This document shows positions 15,634-21,331 of a stretch of DNA of 26,698 bases, in pieces. A model generated the notes under the pieces. That model made no database searches and was not told the DNA's origin. It saw nothing but the letters and a program-made list of their open reading frames with translations. How positions within the stretch are numbered: the first letter of the stretch is position 1; the number at the start of each line of letters is the position of its first letter. The position numbers and the translations under genes are program-made. Source of the stretch: a virus; the IMG/VR virus record IMGVR_UViG_3300029309_000296, positions 1 to 26,698 of that record; one strand, 5' to 3'.

Positions 15634-16086
15634 TTACCCCTCGTCAAAAGTCTTGTTACTGGAGTCTAATGTAACGCCCGTTGAATCAAAGGTCGATGCC
15701 GTGGTCAATGTTACAGAACCAATGGCTCCTGTTCCAGAAACTCCTGTGGCAGATACGGATACATCACCTGTTGATGTGGTTGTTATAGAGACACTGCCTA
15801 TTTTCCCAACGACAGATGGATTTGGTATAAACCGTAAAGTCGTTAAATCGAAGGCAGGGAAAGAAACCTCTACAGGTATTATGTTGTTTGTATCCGGCCT
15901 TGGATCTCGCAAAGCCTCTGCATCAGGGCTAATTCTAACAGGTCTTAATTGCGGATGTTTTGGCTCGTATTCGTCAGGGCCAACAAGAAGGCCATTCCAT
16001 TCTCGACGCATATCTCTTAAACGATAGCGGAACCCTGACCTATCAGAAATGCCGTAAGCGTATTTTCCTGTGGCGAACCGTGCCAT
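15634..16086 (-). CDS. Conserved virion protein with a stray copy of the fibre repeat
   Basis: This protein has about 150 residues. A GTG at 16089 is possible, but the ATG at 16086 overlaps the preceding stop (TGATG) and is preferred. The N-terminal 50 residues (MARFATGKYAYGISDRSGFR, RDMRREWNGLLVG, PDEYEPKHPQL) belong to a widespread marine phage structural family found between connector and adaptor genes. The C-terminal third changes character: VSVSATGVSGTGAIGSV matches the 22-residue repeat of the giant fibre encoded at 8381-10393. The N-terminal domain probably attaches to the head or connector. The repeat tail may display or bind the same thing as the fibre. Confidence 0.75.
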   Translation of the reverse strand: MARFATGKYAYGISDRSGFRYRLRDMRREWNGLLVGPDEYEPKHPQLRPVRISPDAEALRDPRPDTNNIIPVEVSFPAFDLTTLRFIPNPSVVGKIGSVSITTTSTGDVSVSATGVSGTGAIGSVTLTTASTFDSTGVTLDSSNKTFDEG

Positions 16087-16754
16087 CACCCTACCCTATA
16101 ATACTGAAGGCTAGGAACCACGTTAAAGGAGGCTCTGTCTCTATCCTCTGCTTGTGCGCGGTCAAACTCTTCATCATAAATAGCTTTTAGAAGCTGTATT
16201 CTATCAGGGGCTTTCTTGATAGCTAAGTAATATGCTAACCCCGCCGCAAGGCACGGATAAAAACGAAAAGGGACCTCTACTGTATTAACAAACGTGTCGG
16301 CGTCTTCAATACGTGTCAGACAGTCAAAGTGCAAAACATCAGTAGAGTTCTCTGGCGTGGGCCATATTTTTATTTTAGGCGTTATCTGACGATCAATAAA
16401 AAACTGCGTTGGCCGACCAGTAGTTGTTTTGTTTGGTATGTTAAGATAATCATCGCGGCTAATTCTATTCATAGAAAAATCAGTGCTGCCACGCCGCACA
16501 ACCATGGACAAAACATCTATTACGTCAGTTCCAAGATCATAATCATTGTCGGAAGCTGTCAAAGCCTGCGTTCGCTGCGTAATAGTCCATTGATTTAAAC
16601 CACGATTGGCCCAATCTGCGAATAAAAGGTTCAACGATCTTTTTGCAGTTTTCAGATCATATCCTGTCCTGACCTGCATGCCACAGCGCTCAAACGCCTC
16701 TTCGATGTAATCACTTACATCAAGCTCAAAGTCCGTTGAACCAGAAGTTGTCAT
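16086..16754 (-). CDS. Head-tail connector, P22 gp4-like candidate
   Basis: This protein has 222 residues, begins MTTSGSTDFELDVSDYIEEA, and its start overlaps the upstream stop (TAATG). The helical N-terminus (IEEAFERCGMQVRTGYDLKT), ADWANRGLNQWTI (about 46-58), and a beta domain with PTQFFIDRQ and KIKIWPTPE match the tail-accessory/connector proteins that sit beneath P22-type portals in marine podophages. The C-terminal helix carries FYPCLAAGLAYYLAIKKAPD. It probably forms the first ring below the portal. The separate SU10-type adaptor downstream would then form the next ring. Family assignment is by eye. Confidence 0.7.
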   Translation of the reverse strand: MTTSGSTDFELDVSDYIEEAFERCGMQVRTGYDLKTAKRSLNLLFADWANRGLNQWTITQRTQALTASDNDYDLGTDVIDVLSMVVRRGSTDFSMNRISRDDYLNIPNKTTTGRPTQFFIDRQITPKIKIWPTPENSTDVLHFDCLTRIEDADTFVNTVEVPFRFYPCLAAGLAYYLAIKKAPDRIQLLKAIYDEEFDRAQAEDRDRASFNVVPSLQYYRVG

Positions 16755-17035
16755 TATTTCTTAACCTTGCCGCCACCGCGCATACGACGCGACTTTTTAG
16801 CAGCACCACCACCCATCATACGACGCGGCTTCTTGGCAGCACCACCACCCATCATGCCCATGGCTTTGCGAGGTGATACGTTTCCGGTTGCACCACCGCC
16901 ACGCATACGACGCGGCTTTTTGGCGGCACCACCGCCCATCATCCTTTTAGCCTTCTTGGCAGCGCCGCCGCCCATCATCCTTTTAGCTTTCTTGGCAGCG
17001 CCGCCGCCCATCATCCTTTTAGCTTTTTTAGCCAT
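16754..17035 (-). CDS. Lys/Met/Gly tandem-repeat protein with seven GGG blocks
   Basis: This protein has 93 residues and is almost entirely made of a 12-residue unit, KKAKRMMGGGAA. Three near-perfect copies are followed by diverged copies (KKPRRMRGGGAT, KKPRRMMGGGAA, KKSRRMRGGG) and an interruption, GNVSPRKAMGMMGGGAA. It is extremely basic and has no acidic residue. The start overlaps the previous stop by 8 bases. I do not know a function; nucleic-acid or membrane binding is suggested only by charge. The clean reading frame on the coding strand and the conserved overlap spacing argue that it is translated. Confidence 0.7.
   Translation of the reverse strand: MAKKAKRMMGGGAAKKAKRMMGGGAAKKAKRMMGGGAAKKPRRMRGGGATGNVSPRKAMGMMGGGAAKKPRRMMGGGAAKKSRRMRGGGKVKK
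16760..17035 (-). repeat. 36-bp tandem repeats encoding KKAKRMMGGGAA
   Basis: The plus strand shows repeated words such as CCCATCATCCTTTTAGCTTT spaced 36 bases apart in the 17035 half, and diverged versions (GCATACGACGCGGCTTTTTGG) in the 16760 half. They account for nearly the whole 93-residue gene. The copies nearest the start codon are the most alike, so expansion there appears most recent. Confidence 0.85.
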
Positions 17036-17486
17036 TGTTCAACCTTCTCTCTCGTCTTGCTAAGATAAGTTTGATGTAGTCTTCGGGTTCATATTGTTGA
17101 TAGTATCCCACTTTTTCTAACTTTTGACTAGCATCGTCCAATTCTGACAGCCTTTGTATAAATATTATGGCCACCTCTCCCTCAAACACTAACACCCACA
17201 AATCTTGTTTAGTAACAGAAAAGTAACTGTTCATTGCCATGCAGGCAGATTCTAACTCATCGTATGATCTATCTGGATTTTCATCAATACAAACAGTTAG
17301 GGCATTCTTTGAGTCAAAATTTACACACTCTTCAGCAACTCTATCCCACAAGTTCTCTTCACATACGACAACTTTCACACGATCATCTAACCATGCCTTT
17401 TTTGCGTACGGACAAAGTGCAAACCCAGATTCAGGGTCTACAGGTGATAAATCTTCCATAATCCAACGACGAACAAACTCATTCAT
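17028..17486 (-). CDS. Conserved hypothetical protein with CPYAKKA motif
   Basis: This protein has 152 residues. Its start overlaps the upstream stop (ATGA). The N-terminus carries GFALCPYAKKAWLDDRVKVV (about 21-40). The G-x-x-(L/V)CP(Y/F)AK motif is shared with DUF1415-like bacterial proteins and with a small family in marine phages. Further segments are NALTVCIDENPDRSYDELES (about 61-80), a beta-rich WVLVFEGEVAIIFIQRL and a helical C-terminus. It is acidic, unlike its basic neighbours. Four cysteines are present (25, 42, 54, 66 by my count, plus one near 82). I cannot assign a function. A redox or cofactor-binding role is a guess from the conserved Cys. Confidence 0.65.
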   Translation of the reverse strand: MNEFVRRWIMEDLSPVDPESGFALCPYAKKAWLDDRVKVVVCEENLWDRVAEECVNFDSKNALTVCIDENPDRSYDELESACMAMNSYFSVTKQDLWVLVFEGEVAIIFIQRLSELDDASQKLEKVGYYQQYEPEDYIKLILARRERRLNNG

Positions 17487-17761
17487 TTTTTCTTTCGCCG
17501 AACAGACTTTACCCTGCGTGGCTTACCAGCAGGCTGACCGATGCGTTTTTTCTGGGCTATCCGTGATCTTTTTTCCGACTTTGTAAGTTCGGAAGTTGTT
17601 TTTGGAGTCTTAGAGGACACCCTTTTACTGGGGCGACAATATGGAGTACCCCGTTTTTCACCTTTACGACGCCCACACGCCTTGCCTGTCCTAACGTCCT
17701 TCCAATCTTCTTTGAACCATCTTTTGAGCGCAAGACCACTTTTTGTTTTCCTAACAGCCAT
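17483..17761 (-). CDS. Small basic DUF5872-like protein
   Basis: This protein has 92 residues and starts at an ATG overlapping the upstream TAA. The sequence KSGLALKRWFKEDWKDVRTG (7-26) followed by KACGRRKGEKRGTPYCRPSK (27-46) matches a small family, found in marine phages and cyanophages, that I remember as DUF5872. The two cysteines (29 and 42) flank a basic loop and could bind metal or form a disulfide. The second half is Lys/Arg/Ser/Thr-rich and ends in RRKKK. Function is unknown; its basic nature fits nucleic-acid association. The family label is from memory. Confidence 0.75.
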   Translation of the reverse strand: MAVRKTKSGLALKRWFKEDWKDVRTGKACGRRKGEKRGTPYCRPSKRVSSKTPKTTSELTKSEKRSRIAQKKRIGQPAGKPRRVKSVRRKKK

Positions 17762-18453
17762 TAGTCCATTGTCTCCTTAATAGCCTTCAATGTTTCTTGA
17801 ACTGTCATCTCTTTTTTAGCATTAGGATCGTATTTACATTGAAATTCATTAGGTATGTGGTCTGACCTTTGAAACACCATCGACTCCACAGTATTGTTCG
17901 CCCCCTTATAAATACAAATTATATTTTGATTGTTTATTTTTTCACACTTTGCTTTTCGACAAGTAACCATAGTTTCGGCTTTTGCTGAGTGCGCTTTGAG
18001 AAGCAGAGCAAACCCAATAATGACACTTGAACCAACTCCAATCAAAACAATCCAAGCAACCACTTCTACAAACTTACGACGTTTCTCCCTCTGTGCATAT
18101 AAAGTTTCCTGACGCTGCTTTCTTATCTTTGCCTCTGTGCGGAGCAAGTCCTCCCATGCCGACATCCCCAATGTCAGCGATATCCACTGCTTGAGTTCGT
18201 CGCGTTGCTGTGTAGCGCGTCGTTTGTGACTGAAAATTTCCATCGCTTCTTGCTCGACAGATTTGCCAGCGAACAATTTGCGAAAAATCGGAGGGTTCTT
18301 GGCCTCTTTCTCGGCCTGCTCTAAATCGCTTAAAGCCGACATCCATCGTCCAATATCCGACATCATAGACTCGACATCGCGACCGATGGCAAAACCTTTT
18401 TTGATGGTGGCGAAGCTGGCAGATGCCAGTGCCATAGCCGAGGCTGGATCCAT
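17761..18453 (-). CDS. Single-pass membrane protein with four-cysteine exterior domain
   Basis: This protein has 230 residues. The N-terminal 125 residues are helical and soluble (GFAIGRDVESMMSDIGRWM near 20-38; AKNPPIFRKLF near 51-61). A dense Lys/Arg stretch (about 109-127) precedes one transmembrane segment at about 130-152. The positive-inside rule puts the N-terminus in the cytoplasm and residues 153-230 outside. That outer part contains Cys165, 170, 180 and 206, probably in disulfides, with ICIYKGANNTVE and EFQCKYDPN. I recall this family from marine phage structural regions without a known function. It may act in the host envelope (lysis, spanin-like or exclusion) or be virion-associated. 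The start overlaps the preceding stop (TAATG). Confidence 0.75.
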   Translation of the reverse strand: MDPASAMALASASFATIKKGFAIGRDVESMMSDIGRWMSALSDLEQAEKEAKNPPIFRKLFAGKSVEQEAMEIFSHKRRATQQRDELKQWISLTLGMSAWEDLLRTEAKIRKQRQETLYAQREKRRKFVEVVAWIVLIGVGSSVIIGFALLLKAHSAKAETMVTCRKAKCEKINNQNIICIYKGANNTVESMVFQRSDHIPNEFQCKYDPNAKKEMTVQETLKAIKETMD

Positions 18454-18638
18454 TAGTACACCCTCTGATCTTGCCTCGCCGTAGCAGGGAGGCAGTAGGC
18501 TGTAATGGACTTTCCTTGCCCCGAAAGTCGTTTAGCGAAATACACACAATCGTCTACGCTTCTGAACCTAAGTGGCTCACCCTTCACTTTAACGTCGTCA
18601 AGAAAAACGTATAAAATAAAAACGTGGATTATCTCAAT
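18453..18638 (-). CDS. Small Cys-containing exported-type protein, probable ATT start
   Basis: A 61-codon frame fills the space between two clear genes and stops in TAATG overlap with the next start. Upstream in frame there is a TAG, then AAG GAA GAC CAC GAG ATT, with no ATG, GTG or TTG before the conserved-looking N-terminus IEIIHVFILYVFLDD. AAGGA lies 10 bases before the ATT. The N-terminus is a short hydrophobic, signal-like segment. RSVDDCVYFAKRL and ITAYCLPATARQDQRVY give two cysteines, a pattern I recall from small marine phage proteins. The frame overlaps the 115-residue gene by 10 bases. An internal GTG at codon 18 is an alternative start but has no ribosome site and removes the hydrophobic segment. 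Confidence 0.6.
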   Translation of the reverse strand: MEIIHVFILYVFLDDVKVKGEPLRFRSVDDCVYFAKRLSGQGKSITAYCLPATARQDQRVY

Positions 18639-18976
18639 CTCGTGGTCTTCCTTCTACGATCTAAGACGGCCCCACACCCTCTTGCAATCATACCGTCTTT
18701 TGGCTGCTTATTAACCTTGCGCTTTCTGGGCTGCATTTCGGCGGCCACTGCACCGCCATTCTCCATTTTCTTGGCTTTCTTCTTCTTTTTACCTCCAGTG
18801 CCATAGTTAGCAGCACCAACTTTTCTGCACTTTGCAATAGCTCCACTAGCATACGCGCTTGGAAAAACCCTGTAACGCGCTTTAACCTTATGATAACAAG
18901 CGTCTTTTGGCATATTCTTCCCCTTCTGTGGCGGGTTAGATATTTGTTTGCTCATTTGTGAGCGGCCAATTGCCAT
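18629..18976 (-). CDS. Small basic Cys-rich phage protein
   Basis: This protein has 115 residues. The frame is open further upstream, but the ATG at 18976 overlaps the stop of the 52-residue gene (TAATG), so I start there. The core DACYHKVKARYRVFPSAYAS followed by GAIAKCRKVGAANYG (about 24-58) is a well-conserved small domain in marine phages and cyanophages; I am not certain of its DUF number. A KKKKKAKK tract follows. The C-terminus IARGCGAVLDRRRKTTRLR is a motif also found at the end of other unrelated marine phage proteins. The protein is strongly basic. Function is unknown. Confidence 0.75.
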   Translation of the reverse strand: MAIGRSQMSKQISNPPQKGKNMPKDACYHKVKARYRVFPSAYASGAIAKCRKVGAANYGTGGKKKKKAKKMENGGAVAAEMQPRKRKVNKQPKDGMIARGCGAVLDRRRKTTRLR

Positions 18977-19134
18977 TAGATTAGCTGCTCCAAGCCAGCC
19001 GCTAACACAATAAGAACCATAATTCCCCACATGCGATTGTCTAATGACTTCAGTTTGTCCTGAATATCAGCATATCTTTCACTGCAATCGGACTCATGCT
19101 TTTCCAAAAGCTTCAATACTTCGTCGGCTTTCAT
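18976..19134 (-). CDS. 52-residue coiled-coil plus C-terminal membrane-anchor protein
   Basis: A short gene lies in what would otherwise be a gap. The ATG at 19134 overlaps the upstream TAA and is preceded by GGAAG five bases away; the TAA at 18978-18976 overlaps the next ATG. The protein begins MKADEVLKLLEKHESDCSER, continues YADIQDKLKSLDNRM and ends in the hydrophobic segment WGIMVLIVLAAGLEQLI (36-52). The layout, an N-terminal amphipathic helix followed by one C-terminal transmembrane helix, is like XhlA-type haemolysin/holin helpers and other small phage membrane proteins. A role in lysis or in envelope association is possible but unproven. Confidence 0.75.
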   Translation of the reverse strand: MKADEVLKLLEKHESDCSERYADIQDKLKSLDNRMWGIMVLIVLAAGLEQLI

Positions 19135-19418
19135 TAACACTTCCACCTTCTACGAGCTTGACGCAAACGTGAGTTTGGATTCTTCGCTGCTTTTGGAAAC
19201 TTTTTCATTTGTCCAGCAGAACGAGCGCAAAAAGACTTACGTCTCTTAGCGGCTGCACTACCCTTCTTGACCTTACCTGTAACTGCTGTCTTTAGCTTGC
19301 TTCCGGGGTTTGCCCTTCTATAAGCTGCGACGCCAGCTTTAGTCATTCCCGCCCCAGCTTTTGTGGGGCGGAAATTCTTTTTGTTGCGCGGTGGCATCTT
19401 TGCCTTGCGCCTAGCCAT
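19134..19418 (-). CDS. Very basic small protein, DUF6321-like
   Basis: This protein has 94 residues. The ATG at 19418 overlaps the upstream TAA and AAGGA lies 9 bases before it. The centre FRPTKAGAGMTKAGVAAYRR (17-36) followed by ANPGSKLKTAVTGKVKKGSA (37-56) and AAKRRKSFCARSAGQMKKFP (57-76) is a small domain family of marine phages and cyanophages that I remember as DUF6321. It has nearly no acidic residues and ends in RRRWKC. The high charge suggests nucleic-acid binding, perhaps head-internal or early-ejected. That role is inference; the family label is from memory. Confidence 0.75.
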   Translation of the reverse strand: MARRKAKMPPRNKKNFRPTKAGAGMTKAGVAAYRRANPGSKLKTAVTGKVKKGSAAAKRRKSFCARSAGQMKKFPKAAKNPNSRLRQARRRWKC

Positions 19419-19834
19419 TAACCATATTCCTTACGCATGTAGAGAATGATGGTGTAAGTGTCAGTGCTGGTATGACCAATGGTGGTAAAATTAATATCGC
19501 CAGTTTTTCCACCACCAGCGTTATTTGTTAAGCCACCAAAAACAGAGTAATCGTGGTTACCACTTTGATTTTCACCTAACTCAATCGCCATGACATCATG
19601 AGATGCGTCAAAAAGAATACGCACCTTCATGCCAATGCACTGCCACCAAATTTTTTCTATGGCTACACCAGTACAAGTTTTTTGAGCGGCTGTATTAGAT
19701 GCCAATGGCTGCAAAGCACTGACATCAACTTTGGTAACAGCAGATTCACCGGTTCCATCGCTAATATTGGTGAACTTCATCACCGCATAACGATCACCGT
19801 CGATAAGAGTCTGAGAGGTTACGGCATCAGCCAT
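19418..19834 (-). CDS. Conserved beta-rich structural-type protein
   Basis: This protein has 138 residues and begins MADAVTSQTLIDGDRYAVMK. It is a compact beta-sandwich-like sequence with VDVSALQP, IEKIWWQCIGMKVRILFDAS and a C-terminal GHTSTDTYTIILYMRKEYG. I recall this family next to capsid genes in marine phages; it is probably a minor capsid, decoration or neck protein. It follows the 151-residue gene by 11 bases and overlaps the next start (TAATG). No transmembrane segment or enzymatic motif is present. Confidence 0.7.
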   Translation of the reverse strand: MADAVTSQTLIDGDRYAVMKFTNISDGTGESAVTKVDVSALQPLASNTAAQKTCTGVAIEKIWWQCIGMKVRILFDASHDVMAIELGENQSGNHDYSVFGGLTNNAGGGKTGDINFTTIGHTSTDTYTIILYMRKEYG

Positions 19835-19845
19835 TTACGCCTCCC

Positions 19846-20301
19846 TTACTCTACGCCGTCATTCGACATCGCGTATGTCAGTGCGCCAACAAAAGTGCCG
19901 CTAGTTGCCGCAGAAGCTCCCACCTTCGCCGTTACGGTAGCTTGGGCCGCAAGACCACCGGCAACAATCAAAGCGCCGTTAGCGCCAGTGATTTCGCCTT
20001 TAACGTCAACAGGCGCTTCATTAACAATCCCATCAGGATCAGCAGATGTGCCAACATCAATAGTAGGGTTGGTTCCACCAGCAGCAGCCTGAATGGTTTG
20101 AACGTTGAGAATGATAGCACCAGCGGGGATCACCAGAGTCTCACCTGATGAGGAAGATGTACCAATGCGAACATTTGTTGCACCAGCAGCAGTTGGATCA
20201 CAAGCGAATTGTACTGTGGTGGTAACTGGGGCAGGAGTAGAAACGCCTTTCCCGCCGCCACCATAAGTGCGTACCACACCTTGGAAGGTTGTATTTGCCA
20301 T
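19846..20301 (-). CDS. Structural-type protein, first gene after the capsid terminator
   Basis: This protein has 151 residues. The ATG at 20301 has AGGAG seven bases upstream. The N-terminus MANTTFQGVVRTYGGGGKG resembles the opening of small virion proteins in marine phages. The rest is Ala/Gly/Thr/Val-rich beta structure (SGETLVIPAGAIILNVQTIQ, then ALIVAGGLAAQATVTAKVG). It has one cysteine and no membrane segment. Being directly downstream of the major capsid gene suggests a head decoration or minor capsid role. This is context-based. Confidence 0.7.
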   Translation of the reverse strand: MANTTFQGVVRTYGGGGKGVSTPAPVTTTVQFACDPTAAGATNVRIGTSSSSGETLVIPAGAIILNVQTIQAAAGGTNPTIDVGTSADPDGIVNEAPVDVKGEITGANGALIVAGGLAAQATVTAKVGASAATSGTFVGALTYAMSNDGVE

Positions 20302-20361
20302 TTAGTTCTCCTGTCGTGGCAAGTGTCAGCCGAAGCTGTCAGGGACAAAGAAACTATACAC

Positions 20362-20388
20362 AAAAAAAGGGCGGCTGAGAAGCCGCCC
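20362..20388 (-). terminator. Rho-independent terminator after the major capsid gene
   Basis: On the minus strand the sequence reads GGGCGGCT, loop TCTC, AGCCGCCC, then seven T. The stem is 8 perfect GC-rich base pairs (20381-20388 with 20369-20376) and the U-tract is at 20368-20362. It lies 22 bases after the capsid stop codon and 60 bases before the next start. This is a canonical intrinsic terminator and would set a step-down in expression between head genes and the downstream module. I see no convincing sigma70 promoter between it and the next gene. Confidence 0.92.
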
Positions 20389-20410
20389 CTTTCCGAACAT
20401 TTGTTCTGGT

Positions 20411-21319
20411 TTATGCGCCCGGCGAACCAAACACACAACGCGGATCAGAGAAGCCGAAGCTGTAACGCTCACGAGCCTTGAAACGCATATTACCAGTATC
20501 GAAGTCAGCTTCCATGTTGGTCGCCATCGGAGAACGCTCAAAGTGCTTAAAGCCATTTGGAGCATCCGTCTTCAAGAAAAACGCATCAGGATCTGTCAGG
20601 AAATGATTGATGGTATAACCATCAGGAAGCATTCCCATGTTCCGAAGTGCGTTTACGTCATTGTCTGACGTGCCAACACGAAGAGTTGATTCTAGCAGGC
20701 GATCAGCAACGAACTGAAGCTGCGGCGGAACAATCAGTTTCATGCCACGAAGAGCAATGATCAGATTGCGCTCATCAACGAAAGTGGAAATGTCGATAAG
20801 AGCATTCTCCAGCGAAGTTTCGTTGAGGTCAGCCGCAACAGAAGGCTCATTACGGAAGGTACCACCACCAGCAAGCGGGTGATCAGTAGCGCAAAGCTCT
20901 TTGCCATCACCACCGGTGAAGCTACTGTCAAACGCATTGTTAAGAACCGCAGCGGCCTTAACTTGCTTGGTGTGAGCCATGGAACGTGCCAAGGCACGAG
21001 TGTAACGAGCGCCAAGGCGGTCGTACAAATTATCTTCCAAAGCCTCTTCCGTCAGCGCGAATGCAAGCGTGACGGTTTCGTGGGTGTAACGAGCAGTGAA
21101 TGCCTCTGACGCGGAGTCGAATTGTACTCCAGCACCTTCAGCTTTCGTCTGCGCATTGCCAAAACCGACCAACATCACTTCTTCTTCAAATGCACGATCT
21201 GAAGATTCCGTTTCGTAGATTTCAGCATGCTCGGCGTCGTAACGATCATATTCCATTCCGAACAGAACGTTGAGGCCGGGTTCTAGCTCTTTCGCTAGTT
21301 GGGCGCGAGAAATAGCCAT
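20411..21319 (-). CDS. Major capsid protein, Mu gpT-like (HK97 fold)
   Basis: This protein has 302 residues. The N-terminus MAISRAQLAKELEPGLNVLF and EYDRYDAEHAEIYETESSDR (about 23-42) lead to FEEEVMLVGFGNAQTKAEG. Then HETVTLAFALTEEALEDNLY (79-98) and ALARSMAHTKQVKAAAVLNN (108-127) form the long helix region typical of the Mu gpT-like branch of HK97-fold capsid proteins in marine podophages. LCATDHPLAGGGTFRNEP and LIVPPQLQFVADRLL are also family-typical. There is no N-terminal pro-domain, so a separate scaffold is expected, and a candidate is encoded two genes upstream of the preceding decoration gene. The strong terminator directly downstream fits its need for high expression. Confidence 0.88.
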   Translation of the reverse strand: MAISRAQLAKELEPGLNVLFGMEYDRYDAEHAEIYETESSDRAFEEEVMLVGFGNAQTKAEGAGVQFDSASEAFTARYTHETVTLAFALTEEALEDNLYDRLGARYTRALARSMAHTKQVKAAAVLNNAFDSSFTGGDGKELCATDHPLAGGGTFRNEPSVAADLNETSLENALIDISTFVDERNLIIALRGMKLIVPPQLQFVADRLLESTLRVGTSDNDVNALRNMGMLPDGYTINHFLTDPDAFFLKTDAPNGFKHFERSPMATNMEADFDTGNMRFKARERYSFGFSDPRCVFGSPGA

Positions 21320-21331
21320 TAGTCAGCCTCC

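Noticed and set aside
18629-18660. A -1 frameshift from the 115-residue gene into the 61-codon frame
   Set aside because: No slippery heptamer is present near AGA AGG AAG ACC ACG, whereas an ATT start with a ribosome site explains the gene more simply.
18977-19030. Upstream extension of the 115-residue basic protein (MGNYGSYCVSG...)
   Set aside because: It overlaps the C-terminal membrane segment of the 52-residue gene out of frame; the TAATG-coupled ATG at 18976 is the natural start.
20302-20361. Promoter after the capsid terminator (TATAGT at about 20350)
   Set aside because: The position 17 bases upstream falls in the terminator stem and has no -35-like sequence.
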